Positions 18,116 to 25,990 of a stretch of DNA of 64,000 bases are shown here, piece after piece (the first letter of the stretch is position 1; each line of letters opens with the position of its first letter). The translations under genes were made by a program, and so were the position numbers. Source of the stretch: Manganitrophus sp963718695 (GTDB taxonomy: Bacteria; Nitrospirota; Nitrospiria; SBBL01; Manganitrophaceae). The notes below the pieces were generated by a model that was not told the origin of the DNA, did not search any database, and was given only the letters and a program-made list of their open reading frames with translations. The stretch covers positions 4,278,001 to 4,342,000 of the forward strand of contig OY970371.1 of assembly GCA_963718695.1 (NCBI GenBank). Direction: 5' to 3'.

Positions 18116-18748
18116 TTAAAGGACTGCCGTAGAGGCGTTTTTTTCGACTGATTTTTCAGTCATTTTTTTATCCCCATTTTTTAGGGTTTTGTGGACAAAT
18201 GATTTCGAGACCCTCAGTTCCTTTGCGATCTTTCGGAGCGAAAGCCCCTTGGCCTTAAGGCTACTCAGTGTCCTTAAAAGTTCAGGGTCGTTTAATGGAC
18301 GCCTCCCTAGCTGCTTCCCGTTCTCCTTGGCCTTTCGCATTCCCCCTTTTATTCGCTCGATGATGATGTTTCTTTCGAGCTCGGCGATCGCGGATACGAT
18401 CGTAAACATCGCCTTGCCGAGGGGTGAGCCCGTGTCGATGTTCTCTTGGTAAGAAATAAAATCGATCGCAAGATGCTGAAACCCCTCCAGTGCATCGATC
18501 AAATGTTTTGTGGATCGGGCAAACCGATCGAACCGCCAACAAATTACTGCGTCGAATTTCTTTTTCTTAGCATCCGTCATTAGTTCATCTAAGGCAGGTC
18601 TTCGATCTTTCGCCCCGGACACGCCTTCGTCGCAATACTCGCGATGGATCTCTATTCCTCTCTGAGCGCAATATTTCCTCAGATCCGAGAGTTGCATGTC
18701 GATACTCTGATCGCTTGTGGACACTCTGCAATATATAGCGGCTCGCAT
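18116..18748 (-). CDS. Serine recombinase (resolvase/invertase family)
   Basis: The 210-residue protein has the resolvase N-terminal domain with the catalytic Ser in YCRVSTSDQ (Ser10) and Arg residues in FDRFARS, and a C-terminal Hin-type HTH (LSLRKIAKELRVSKSFVHKTL). It is of the small resolvase/invertase size, not a large serine integrase. The start is ATG 18748, preceded by a strong GAGGGAGG site; the longer upstream reading is unlikely. It may resolve dimers or invert DNA; no paired res/inversion sites were identified. Confidence 0.9.
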   Translation of the reverse strand: MRAAIYCRVSTSDQSIDMQLSDLRKYCAQRGIEIHREYCDEGVSGAKDRRPALDELMTDAKKKKFDAVICWRFDRFARSTKHLIDALEGFQHLAIDFISYQENIDTGSPLGKAMFTIVSAIAELERNIIIERIKGGMRKAKENGKQLGRRPLNDPELLRTLSSLKAKGLSLRKIAKELRVSKSFVHKTLKNGDKKMTEKSVEKNASTAVL

Positions 18749-18816
18749 GCTGCCTCCCTCTGATGAGGAGCGGTAGATTATAGACTCCACCGCCCCTCAT
18801 CACTACCTAAATGACG

Positions 18817-18948
18817 TCAATTATTATCGCCATCTTCGTGCTCTTCTGGGTTTTCCTGAAGGTCGTGGAGTTCATCGATTTCATCTTGCATTTTCCTCAG
18901 TTTTCTCTCGAGTTTTTCGATTCGATACTCAAAATCTGATTCCCTCAT
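18817..18948 (-). CDS. Small coiled-coil protein, 43 residues
   Basis: An ATG at 18948 preceded by AAAGGAA four bases upstream opens a 43-residue frame that starts MRESDFEYRIEKLERK and ends in an acidic tail (EEHEDGDNN). The heptad pattern and high charge suggest a short coiled coil. Function unknown. It sits between the helicase-like gene and the serine recombinase in the same direction. Confidence 0.55.
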   Translation of the reverse strand: MRESDFEYRIEKLERKLRKMQDEIDELHDLQENPEEHEDGDNN

Positions 18949-19086
18949 TTTAATTCCTTTCTTGGTTGTGGGCCGTCATCGGCCTGGGTTCGGTCCAGGA
19001 GACCATCTCTCGGACCGTGTTCGTGTTATGCACAAGCGCATCGCGCGATCTTAGACGTGCACAGTATCGCGACATGATGAATTGCG

Positions 19087-19177
19087 TGACAGTTTGTGTG
19101 ACAGTTCTCCCAGAAATAGATTTTTCATAAGTTCATGAAATTTATTGCCTTATTAAACAAGGTGACAGTCGTGATAG
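19087..19177. repeat. TGACAG repeats downstream of the ATPase gene
   Basis: TGACAG occurs at 19087, 19099 and 19163, and TGATAG at 19172, directly after the ATPase stop. The first two are 12 bp apart. They echo the TGTCA cluster near 17346. The surrounding 19.0-19.18 kb is non-coding and holds short inverted repeats. A regulator or replication-initiator binding region is possible. Confidence 0.35.
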
Positions 19178-20785
19178 TTATTTTTTCGGACCGTATCGCG
19201 TCATAATTTCGTTCATTTTTCTCCGCGTAACTTGGTAGCGCGATCCCCATCGGTTGTGAGGTAACTTATCGAAACCCAGTCTTCTTAAAATTCCTGCCGC
19301 AGCTTCGGGCGTAAATTTTCTTCGAAGGATTTCTTCCAGAGCATCGCAGAGATCCTTCGGCCTGATCTCAATGGTATTTTTATCTCCAATTTGTTTCTCA
19401 AGCAGGAAAAGAACCGCCTCAGATTCAGGACTGATCGTTTCCTGCTCCGCAACCAGGCTTTCTGCTAACCTGATCAGTGCCTCGAATGTAGAAGGTTTAT
19501 TTAATTCCTGCTCTTCTCTATCGATCAAGACAGCAATCGCCAAAAGAGGTGCCCATAATTCCCGATCCCGACCATTCAACCATTTCGGTGTTTGCAAAGA
19601 CCTGAATTCATGCGCGACCTCGCCGGCTCTAAGCAAACCCAGGCGATAACAGAGCGATCGGATGTTTTCTAACTTAGGCACATCGGTTAGAACATCAGAG
19701 TTAAGTGTCTTCGGGTTCGAACCTCTTTGCATCGGAACGAAGATGCATCGGGTCGCCGTCGTTCCATGGAGCTCCTTAACTCCGGAGATAGAGATAGGAG
19801 AAAAAACGCCGTAACTTACAACGTGTCTATCGTTGCTATCGCCCTCTACACGATCTATCGCACCGCCTTGCTGATAGCCGGAATTGATCAGACTCAATAA
19901 CTCTTGACGTCCGTCTTGTCCTAAATTGTCCATTTCATCAAGACACAGGGTCGGCCGATGGGCGTCGATGATTCTAAAGAGAACCGCCAGGGTTAAATTT
20001 ATTCGGAGAAGTCCGTTGAAAGATGTCTTAGAAATCACTCGCTGGATTTTGGTCTTCCCACTTCCGGGCTCCCCGTTATGGTGAAGCCTCGGATAACTCG
20101 AAAAGACCTGATAGAAATAAGTACCAATAATCCATAGCGATTCCAGAACAACATATTCTTGCTTAGGCATTTCGACATATTTTTGAATCAATTCGATCAG
20201 CAGTCGAGCGGGCTCTGCGAAAGAAGGCGCGGACGGATGCTCCAAGAATTCCTTCAAATCGGCTTCAGGCCAACGTCCTGAGAGTTCGTGGTAGGAAAAT
20301 GGAATCGGCGTGATAAAATCTCTAACAGAATCTAGCGGAGCCCATTCGGCGCCTTTGGAAGGGTGGTACCAAACGAGGCCCATTCCCTCTGAGCGGATAA
20401 CTTCAACCGATGCAAAACCGGAGACTAAGTCAAAATGCATGGCTGGGTGGATGTTCCCATGAGGCCACAATTCCGGTTTGCTTTGATGAACATCCCCTTC
20501 CTCTCCACGTCGGTTTTTTGCTATCCTGCTACCGTTTTTTTTAATATCTCTTCTTAAAGACGCGCGTTTGATGCCGATCTTCTTTTCGATTTCGGGAGCA
20601 ACGAGATCTATTTCTCCTTCAGATAAACTGGGCAGTAGGGGGATAATTGAGTTTTTATAAATTTCATGGCGCTCCAATTCACTGTCAGGGGAAGCCTTAT
20701 GTAGGAGTGCCTGAATTTGTCTAAAAGCATCTTCATTCAGTTCGTCTATCAGATTTCCGTTAGATTCGTGTCGCTCCATGCTCAT
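19178..20785 (-). CDS. Replication-type P-loop ATPase of the element
   Basis: The 535-residue protein has Walker A HNGEPGSGKTKI (about residues 240-250) and Walker B PTLCLDEMDN (about 280-290), followed by a sensor region. The arrangement resembles DUF3631/primase-linked helicases and phage-element ATPases that act in replication of integrative elements. The N-terminal 130 residues contain a helical, basic region and no intact primase active site that I can see. The C-terminal part resembles a winged helix (ILRRLGFDKLPHNRWG). It is divergent from the gene at 20970 across a 184-bp AT-rich region. Confidence 0.65.
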   Translation of the reverse strand: MSMERHESNGNLIDELNEDAFRQIQALLHKASPDSELERHEIYKNSIIPLLPSLSEGEIDLVAPEIEKKIGIKRASLRRDIKKNGSRIAKNRRGEEGDVHQSKPELWPHGNIHPAMHFDLVSGFASVEVIRSEGMGLVWYHPSKGAEWAPLDSVRDFITPIPFSYHELSGRWPEADLKEFLEHPSAPSFAEPARLLIELIQKYVEMPKQEYVVLESLWIIGTYFYQVFSSYPRLHHNGEPGSGKTKIQRVISKTSFNGLLRINLTLAVLFRIIDAHRPTLCLDEMDNLGQDGRQELLSLINSGYQQGGAIDRVEGDSNDRHVVSYGVFSPISISGVKELHGTTATRCIFVPMQRGSNPKTLNSDVLTDVPKLENIRSLCYRLGLLRAGEVAHEFRSLQTPKWLNGRDRELWAPLLAIAVLIDREEQELNKPSTFEALIRLAESLVAEQETISPESEAVLFLLEKQIGDKNTIEIRPKDLCDALEEILRRKFTPEAAAGILRRLGFDKLPHNRWGSRYQVTRRKMNEIMTRYGPKK

Positions 20786-20930
20786 CCCTTATTAGTATGG
20801 TGAGGCGAAATCCCCTAAAGTTCCCTTTTTCGCCATCAACAAATGTTTTGTTTATTTTTAGCGGGGACGTTCTCTTTTTAGACTAAAATGAAACTTTTGA
20901 AAAATATATAATTGGGGTTTTAAAACGGCA

Positions 20931-20940
20931 TAACCGGTTA
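20931..20940. promoter_or_regulatory. Palindromic operator candidate in a divergent promoter region
   Basis: TAACCGGTTA is a perfect 10-bp palindrome between the divergent ATPase gene and the 20970 gene. A TATAAT at 20907-20912 lies just upstream on the plus strand, without a good -35 partner. It would suit repression of the plus-strand gene. Confidence 0.4.
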
Positions 20941-20969
20941 ACATTTATATCTTTCAATGGGAGGGTGGA

Positions 20970-21737
20970 GTGCCCGCGTCAGATATTTGGAATGAGCTCG
21001 ATTTAAAGGCAAAAGGGATCAAAAAGAAAATGAAAATTGGACAGGTGCGGCACATTATCTCAGAACTTCATGCGTTCTTGGATGAACGGCTCTTACGACG
21101 CAAACTCAAGGACTGCTTATCGGATATCGAAGAAGAGCGGCAAAGAATAAACACAAGCAATCTGTATCTTGAAGACCAAAAGAAGGAAATCAGGAAATGG
21201 CTGGACCGTCGCGAGTTAATGCTCTATCGATGTGTGAGCATACCTGACCAGTTTCAACATGTTTTGGATGGATGTGAAAGATTATTAGAGAAAGAATTTA
21301 GATCTTTTGAACGCGCTTGGAGAAATGCACAGCCGATACGTTCAGAGGATGAATATTACAAGCGGAAGGAACAGAAAAACAAACAGATGGAAATGGAAGT
21401 TCGGTCTTTTTTTCAATCAGAAGAAGCTAGACCCCTACTTGAAAAACCAATCGGAAGTAATTTCACAAGAAAGAGGAATGAGTTTTCCAAGAAGTGGGGC
21501 ATCGTTGGATTATCCATCAATGCAATGTATCATCTTCTGCTTCCTTTTTATAAGACCCGTCCTCGTACTCCAATTCGCTTTGGCAATAAAAATGAAAAGG
21601 CAGATTACCCTCAGCGCTTACTTAGCGACATTACCGCTATTTTGAAGGAAGAGTTCTCAGATTTGAATGACCTAACGCTCCAAGATGTTAGATCAAGAAT
21701 CCAATATAGTCTCAACATACAACGTAAACGACAATAA
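20970..21737 (+). CDS. Hypothetical charged protein of the element
   Basis: I do not recognise this 255-residue protein. It is rich in Lys, Arg and Glu, largely helical, with a coiled-coil-like stretch around residues 55-100 and no signal peptide or membrane segment. The GTG start at 20970 has a GGGAGGGTGGA purine run directly in front. It is AT-rich compared with the chromosome. It is transcribed towards the AIPR gene, so it may be part of a defence or accessory module. Confidence 0.55.
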   Translation: MPASDIWNELDLKAKGIKKKMKIGQVRHIISELHAFLDERLLRRKLKDCLSDIEEERQRINTSNLYLEDQKKEIRKWLDRRELMLYRCVSIPDQFQHVLDGCERLLEKEFRSFERAWRNAQPIRSEDEYYKRKEQKNKQMEMEVRSFFQSEEARPLLEKPIGSNFTRKRNEFSKKWGIVGLSINAMYHLLLPFYKTRPRTPIRFGNKNEKADYPQRLLSDITAILKEEFSDLNDLTLQDVRSRIQYSLNIQRKRQ

Positions 21738-21789
21738 ATCAAAACCCTTCGACACAAACCTTCTGTTTAATAAAACGGATAAGTGAAGA

Positions 21790-21936
21790 TTGAAATCTCT
21801 ATTTACGCTTAACGCAGGAGAATTTATTGCTGGTACCGAGATAGAGAAGAGAGTTCCCGGTGCGACTGTGTGGGCGCCTTCGAAAGATTCAGGCGTCGAT
21901 ATGCCGATAATTTACTCGACTCATGCATTATTTTGA
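21790..21936 (+). pseudogene. Remnant of a defence-type nuclease-like gene
   Basis: A 48-codon frame (TTG 21790 to TGA 21934-21936) begins LKSLFTLNAGEFIAG and continues through an EIEKR and a VWAPSKDSGVD segment. This looks like the start of PD-(D/E)XK-type nuclease or related proteins found in defence islands, where AGE-F-G-EI-R and SKD-GVD are conserved. It stops abruptly after VD, so it is probably a truncated remnant or a much reduced gene. It is directly upstream of the AIPR gene. The family assignment is from memory and uncertain. Confidence 0.4.
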
Positions 21937-22004
21937 GGCAAGATGATAGTGGGAGCGAGAAATGATGCCTGACCTAGCGGAACCCGAATGGAGGACATAC
22001 AATT

Positions 22005-23705
22005 ATGGACCGCGTCTCTGACAGCCTTTTAAAGGAATTTTCAAATGAGCACGAAATCTCTCATCTTAAAGAGGATATGCGGTTTGAGCACTTTATTAGC
22101 TTCATAACAGTCAGTCGTCATTACGCAGAGACTTTTGATACAGCCGATGTTCTGGTCGGTGATGCAACCGGGATTGATGGAATTGCGATTATTGTTAATG
22201 GAAATTTAATTAACGACACTGAGAGTTTAGAGGAAGCGGATGCTTTAGGAGATCTTGATGTTACGTTTATCTTTATTCAGGCTGACAGAGGTTCTTCTTT
22301 TGATGCTGCAAAGATTGGAAATTTTGGTTACGCAATTTTAGATTTTTTTAGCGACCATCCGAAATTGCCGAGGAACGATAAAGTCGTTAAGGCAGCTTCG
22401 ATTATGTCGGCAATATATAGCCGAAGCAGTAAATTCAAACGCGGTAATCCCATTTGTAGACTTTATTATGCGACCACCGGAACATGGACCAATGATGTTA
22501 CGCTGGATGCTCGCAGGCAGACAGTGATAAGCGATCTCAAAGTAACCAATATGTTCCGCGATATAACTTTTGTACCGCTCGGCGCAGAAGGTATCCAGAA
22601 ATTTTACATGCAAACCAAAAATGCTATCTCTTGCGAGTTTCTATTTGAGAACCGCGTGGTGATCCCTGAAATTCCTGGTGTTAGCCAGGCCTTCCTTGGA
22701 TTTCTTCCGATTCCTGAGTTTGTAAAAATTATTTGCGACGATAATGGTGAAATTATACGAAGTCTATTTCACAGTAACCCGCGCGATTGGCAAGACTACA
22801 ACGAGGTTAATAAAGAAATTAAAGCAACTCTAGAGTCTGACAATAAGAGCCACTTCGTTTTAATGAATAATGGCATCACCATTATTGCGCGTGAAGTCAG
22901 ACCGACTGGAAATAAATTTTTTATCGAAGACTATCAAATTGTCAACGGTTGCCAAACAAGCCATATCTTATTTCAGCAAGCCAATAAGAATGATAGATCG
23001 GTAATGGTTCCTGTGCGCCTTATAGGGACACAAGATGAAAGGGTAATTAATTTAATTGTTAGGGCCACAAATCGTCAAACCCAAGTTACAGAAGACCAAT
23101 TTTTTGCTTTAGAGGAGTTCCCGAAGCAATTAGAGCAATTTTTCCAGGCCTTTCCGAACCAGCAAAAACTTTATTATGAGCGCCGATCGAGACAGTATGA
23201 TCGCCTACCTATTGAGAAAACTAGAATTATCACGCAGCCCAATGTGATCAAGGCTTTTGCTGCCATGTTCCTGGATGAGGCGCATAGAACCACACGGAAT
23301 TATGCAGCACTGAAGAGTAAAGTGGGAAGGGAGATTTTTGGAAAGGGGCACAAAATGGAGCCGTATTACACTGCGGCGCTTAATCTTTATCAATTAGAGT
23401 ATTTATTTCGTACTGGTAGATTAGATGCTAAATATAAAGCTGCCCGCTTTCATATTCTATTGGCAGTTCGTTTGTTGGTAAATCCCGATAAGCCCCCTCG
23501 AATGAATTCACATGAGATGGAAAAATATTGTGAAAAAATATGGGAAGTACTATGGAATCCAAATAAAGCCGTTGAATCTATAACGGCGGCGGCGTCAATA
23601 GTGGATAAGGCAGCAGGTGGTAATTATCATCGTGATAACATTCGAACCGAACCATTTACGCAAAAAGTCATACAATTCTGCCAGGACCCTAGATTAATCC
23701 CATAA
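22005..23705 (+). CDS. AIPR-family putative abortive-infection/phage-resistance protein
   Basis: The 566-residue product has the AIPR (abortive infection phage resistance) core: NNGITII at about residues 288-294 and the QIVNGCQTSH box at about 311-320, followed by a VRATNRQTQV segment and a long helical C-terminus. AIPR proteins were named for a lactococcal phage-resistance protein and occur in defence islands, including next to restriction systems; their biochemical activity is not well defined. Length is normal. Start is ATG 22005 with a GGAGG site about 12 bases upstream. It is the main defence-like cargo of the element. Confidence 0.82.
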   Translation: MDRVSDSLLKEFSNEHEISHLKEDMRFEHFISFITVSRHYAETFDTADVLVGDATGIDGIAIIVNGNLINDTESLEEADALGDLDVTFIFIQADRGSSFDAAKIGNFGYAILDFFSDHPKLPRNDKVVKAASIMSAIYSRSSKFKRGNPICRLYYATTGTWTNDVTLDARRQTVISDLKVTNMFRDITFVPLGAEGIQKFYMQTKNAISCEFLFENRVVIPEIPGVSQAFLGFLPIPEFVKIICDDNGEIIRSLFHSNPRDWQDYNEVNKEIKATLESDNKSHFVLMNNGITIIAREVRPTGNKFFIEDYQIVNGCQTSHILFQQANKNDRSVMVPVRLIGTQDERVINLIVRATNRQTQVTEDQFFALEEFPKQLEQFFQAFPNQQKLYYERRSRQYDRLPIEKTRIITQPNVIKAFAAMFLDEAHRTTRNYAALKSKVGREIFGKGHKMEPYYTAALNLYQLEYLFRTGRLDAKYKAARFHILLAVRLLVNPDKPPRMNSHEMEKYCEKIWEVLWNPNKAVESITAAASIVDKAAGGNYHRDNIRTEPFTQKVIQFCQDPRLIP

Positions 23706-23831
23706 AGGACTTTCAGAGGCGTCTGGCGACGCATTGTACTTCCCCTTTGAGAGCCGGCAAAGCAGCCTAACACCGGTCACTTGTTCCAAGAGCGAACGCA
23801 GGGAGGTTCTATTCCTCCCCTCCACACCATT

Positions 23832-23955
23832 TGTGATAAAAATGTGATAGAAATTAGCAGAAAGGCTGGAATCCTAAGACTCAATAGAATTAATGGAAGC
23901 TCACCAAACTTTTGATTCCGCAAGCTAATCGGGGAAACAGGTCCAAAATCAAGCC
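23832..23955 (+). repeat. Internal copy of the element's right-end module
   Basis: TGTGATAAAA (23832) and TGTGATAGAA (23843) are spaced 11 bp, like the pair at 29738/29749. A 47-bp box at 23909-23955 ends with CCAAAATCAAGCC and matches 29815-29861 at about three quarters of positions. The distance from first repeat to box is 77 bp in both copies, and box to tRNA-like core is 24 bp in both. This is therefore a second right end of a related element. Confidence 0.75.
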
Positions 23956-23979
23956 ATTGTCAAATTGGTTAAACTCAGT

Positions 23980-24024
23980 CTCTTAATCAGTGGGTCGAAC
24001 GTTCAAGTCCCTTACGGCTCACCG
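23980..24024 (+). repeat. tRNA-Lys-like 3' half, old attachment core
   Basis: From 23980 the sequence fits tRNA positions 32 to the 3' end: anticodon loop CTCTTAA (anticodon CTT, Lys), a half stem TCAGT, variable GGGTC, T loop TTCAAGT, acceptor half ACGGCTC, then ACC with G for the last A. The 5' half is absent, so it is not a tRNA gene. The T stem has decayed (GAACG against CCCTT). It begins at the same tRNA position as the tRNA-Val core of attL and attR. Confidence 0.65.
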
Positions 24025-24032
24025 TTAAAACT

Positions 24033-24065
24033 AAGGCCTATGAGTATAAATTCATAGGCCTTTAT
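24033..24065 (+). terminator. Hairpin terminator after the tRNA-Lys-like core
   Basis: AAGGCCTATGA (24033-24043) and TCATAGGCCTT (24052-24062) form a perfect 11-bp stem with an eight-base loop, followed by TTATT. The position nine bases after the tRNA half suits the terminator of the original tRNA gene in an earlier host. Confidence 0.65.
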
Positions 24066-24286
24066 TAATTTGTAAAACAGAGGACTTGATCTTTCAGACG
24101 CCGTCGGAATTAATTACACCTACAATTACTCTATATCCAGAATACTGAGATTTGATGATTACGTGAGTAATCCTCCTTCTCCTGATGAAGATGTCCTCCA
24201 AAACCCCTCTGCCTCCTCTCAGAAGAAAGTCTAACCAAATGACATTTTTATTTTGGTGAGAGCAGACATTATCATTTAGGGATTAT
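24066..24286. other. Non-coding stretch left of the IS
   Basis: No credible gene is seen. At 24239-24255 TGACATTTTTATTTTGG matches the IS terminal unit GGACATTTCTACTTTGG at 13 of 17 positions, so a decayed IS end may be present. The rest is AT-rich without repeats that I can detect. Confidence 0.4.
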
Positions 24287-24302
24287 GTTTCCACTTTTCT
24301 TA
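24287..24302 (+). repeat. Left target-site duplication of the IS
   Basis: GTTTCCACTTTTCTTA is repeated exactly at 25721-25736 and directly abuts the IS terminal repeats on both sides. Sixteen bases is unusually long for an IS target duplication. Confidence 0.8.
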
Positions 24303-25720
24303 TGTAATCCCAAAGAGATAATGTCCTAAACTGCCAAAGTAGAAATGTCCTCTTTAACTGATAGACTGCCTGCTCGAATGAGGAGAGGCGGGATGGTCGG
24401 AGAGGACAAGGTGGTGATGAGTATCAAAGAGCTGAGGCGGCTGAGCGTGGTGAGGCAAGCGATGCAGAAGAAGATGACACAGCGGGCCGCTGGGGAGGCG
24501 TTGGGATTGTCAGAGAGGCAGCTGCGTCGGCTCATCCGGCGGATACGGGCGGAAGGAGAGGCGGGGATTGCGCATCGAGGGCGCGGCAAGGGATCGAACC
24601 GGGGATTGGCAGCGAAGCGCAAGGCAGAGATCCTGCGACTGTACAAGCGGCAGTATGCTGACTTTGGACCGACGCTGGCTGCGGAGAAGCTATTAGAGCG
24701 AGATCAGATTGCGGTCAGTGATGAGACGCTACGCCAATGGCTGCTGGCCGAAGGGATCGATCATTTTAGGCGGCGAGCGCGTCCGCATCGGGCGTGGCGG
24801 CAGAGAAGATCGTATATGGGAGAGCTGATCCAGATGGACGGGTCACATCACCGCTGGTTTGAAGGGCGGGGGCCGAAATGCGTCTTGATGGCCTACATCG
24901 ACGATGCGAGCAGTCGCGTGCAGGCGCAATTCTACGAATATGAAGGAACGATCCCGGCGATGGACAGCTTTAAGGGGTATGTGAAGCGCTATGGCATTCC
25001 GCTGGCCGTCTATGCAGACAAGCACACGACCTACAAATCTCCGGCTAAAGCGACCCTCAGCGAGCAGTTGGAAGGTCGGACGCCAGAGAGCCAGTTTGAG
25101 CGTGCGCTCGGTGAGCTTGGGGTGCAGATGATCCACGCGCATTCCCCGCAGGCCAAAGGGAGGGTTGAGCGGCTGTTTAAGACGTTTCAAGATCGGTTGG
25201 TGAAAGAGATGCGCCTGGCCGGGATCTCAAGCATCGAGGCGGCGAACCGGTTTCTTTTGGGGTATCTGCCGATCTACAACCGACGGTTCTCAGTCAGAAC
25301 AGTCGAAGGGGCCAACCTGCACCGGTCCAGTCCGGGTCTGCGCGCACTGGATCGCATCTTATGCATCAAGACAGAGCGTGCATTGCGCCGTGACTTTACC
25401 GTGGCCCATGACCGAAAGCTCTACCAGATCGAAGACAATCTGCGGGCGCACCAGGTGACGGTCGAGGAGCAACTCGACGGCACCATGCGGATCACTCATC
25501 AGGGACAGCCGCTTGGGTATCGGCAGATTACCACCCGGCCGCTGAGGGCCCACGAAACACCAAAGTCACCCTCGCAGAGGCCCAGAACCAAACCATCACC
25601 GCAGCACCCTTGGAAAAAACATCCTTGGTTGCGAAAGAAAAAAGAGCCCTGCGCTTCGTTATCCTAAAACCGGACATTTCTATCTTGGTAGGATTAGGAC
25701 ATTTCTACTTTGGCTTGACA
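24303..25720 (+). mobile_element. Complete ISNCY-like insertion sequence, 1418 bp
   Basis: The element is bounded by imperfect 27-bp inverted repeats starting TGT (20 of 27 matches), and outside these by a 16-bp direct repeat. Each end has two copies of a unit like CCAAAGTAGAAATGTCC, 25 bp apart (24309 and 24334 at left; complements at 25672-25688 and 25697-25713 at right), likely transposase binding sites. It carries one transposase gene. Long target duplications fit the IS1202-type ISNCY group. Both ends and the gene look intact, so it is probably active or recent. Confidence 0.85.
24417..25667 (+). CDS. DDE transposase, ISNCY-like
   Basis: From ATG 24417 the product is 416 residues. The N-terminus has an HTH (LTQRAAGEALGLSERQLRRLIRR region, read as MTQRAAGEALG), then an rve-type catalytic core with Asp in LIQMDGSHHRWF, Asp in VYADKHTTY and Glu in SPQAKGRVERLF. 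The C-terminal tail is basic and Pro-rich. Longer in-frame starts (24345) would overlap the terminal repeat, so the ATG before SIKELRRLS is preferred. The overall layout matches ISNCY family transposases. Confidence 0.88.
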   Translation: MSIKELRRLSVVRQAMQKKMTQRAAGEALGLSERQLRRLIRRIRAEGEAGIAHRGRGKGSNRGLAAKRKAEILRLYKRQYADFGPTLAAEKLLERDQIAVSDETLRQWLLAEGIDHFRRRARPHRAWRQRRSYMGELIQMDGSHHRWFEGRGPKCVLMAYIDDASSRVQAQFYEYEGTIPAMDSFKGYVKRYGIPLAVYADKHTTYKSPAKATLSEQLEGRTPESQFERALGELGVQMIHAHSPQAKGRVERLFKTFQDRLVKEMRLAGISSIEAANRFLLGYLPIYNRRFSVRTVEGANLHRSSPGLRALDRILCIKTERALRRDFTVAHDRKLYQIEDNLRAHQVTVEEQLDGTMRITHQGQPLGYRQITTRPLRAHETPKSPSQRPRTKPSPQHPWKKHPWLRKKKEPCASLS

Positions 25721-25736
25721 GTTTCCACTTTTCTTA
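25721..25736 (+). repeat. Right target-site duplication of the IS
   Basis: This is an exact copy of 24287-24302, directly after the right terminal repeat of the IS. The following 254 bases up to 25990 hold no gene that I can see. Confidence 0.8.
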
Positions 25737-25990
25737 TTGACATCCCATCTAGTCCATGCTACATTCCGCACCCAAATATACCTAATTTGGTTTCAGCACG
25801 ACACGTTAGTCAGCGAACCGACATTGTATTTGGCTTAGAGGAGAAGACGGTCACAACATAATAAGTTGATGCCAACCATCTTATTTAGAGATTTAGAACT
25901 GAAGAAGCTGCGGATTTAGTCGTAGAGATCAAATATGGTGTTAACAAAACGCAAATATTATCTTCCAAATATTATTCGAGAGGCGATTGC

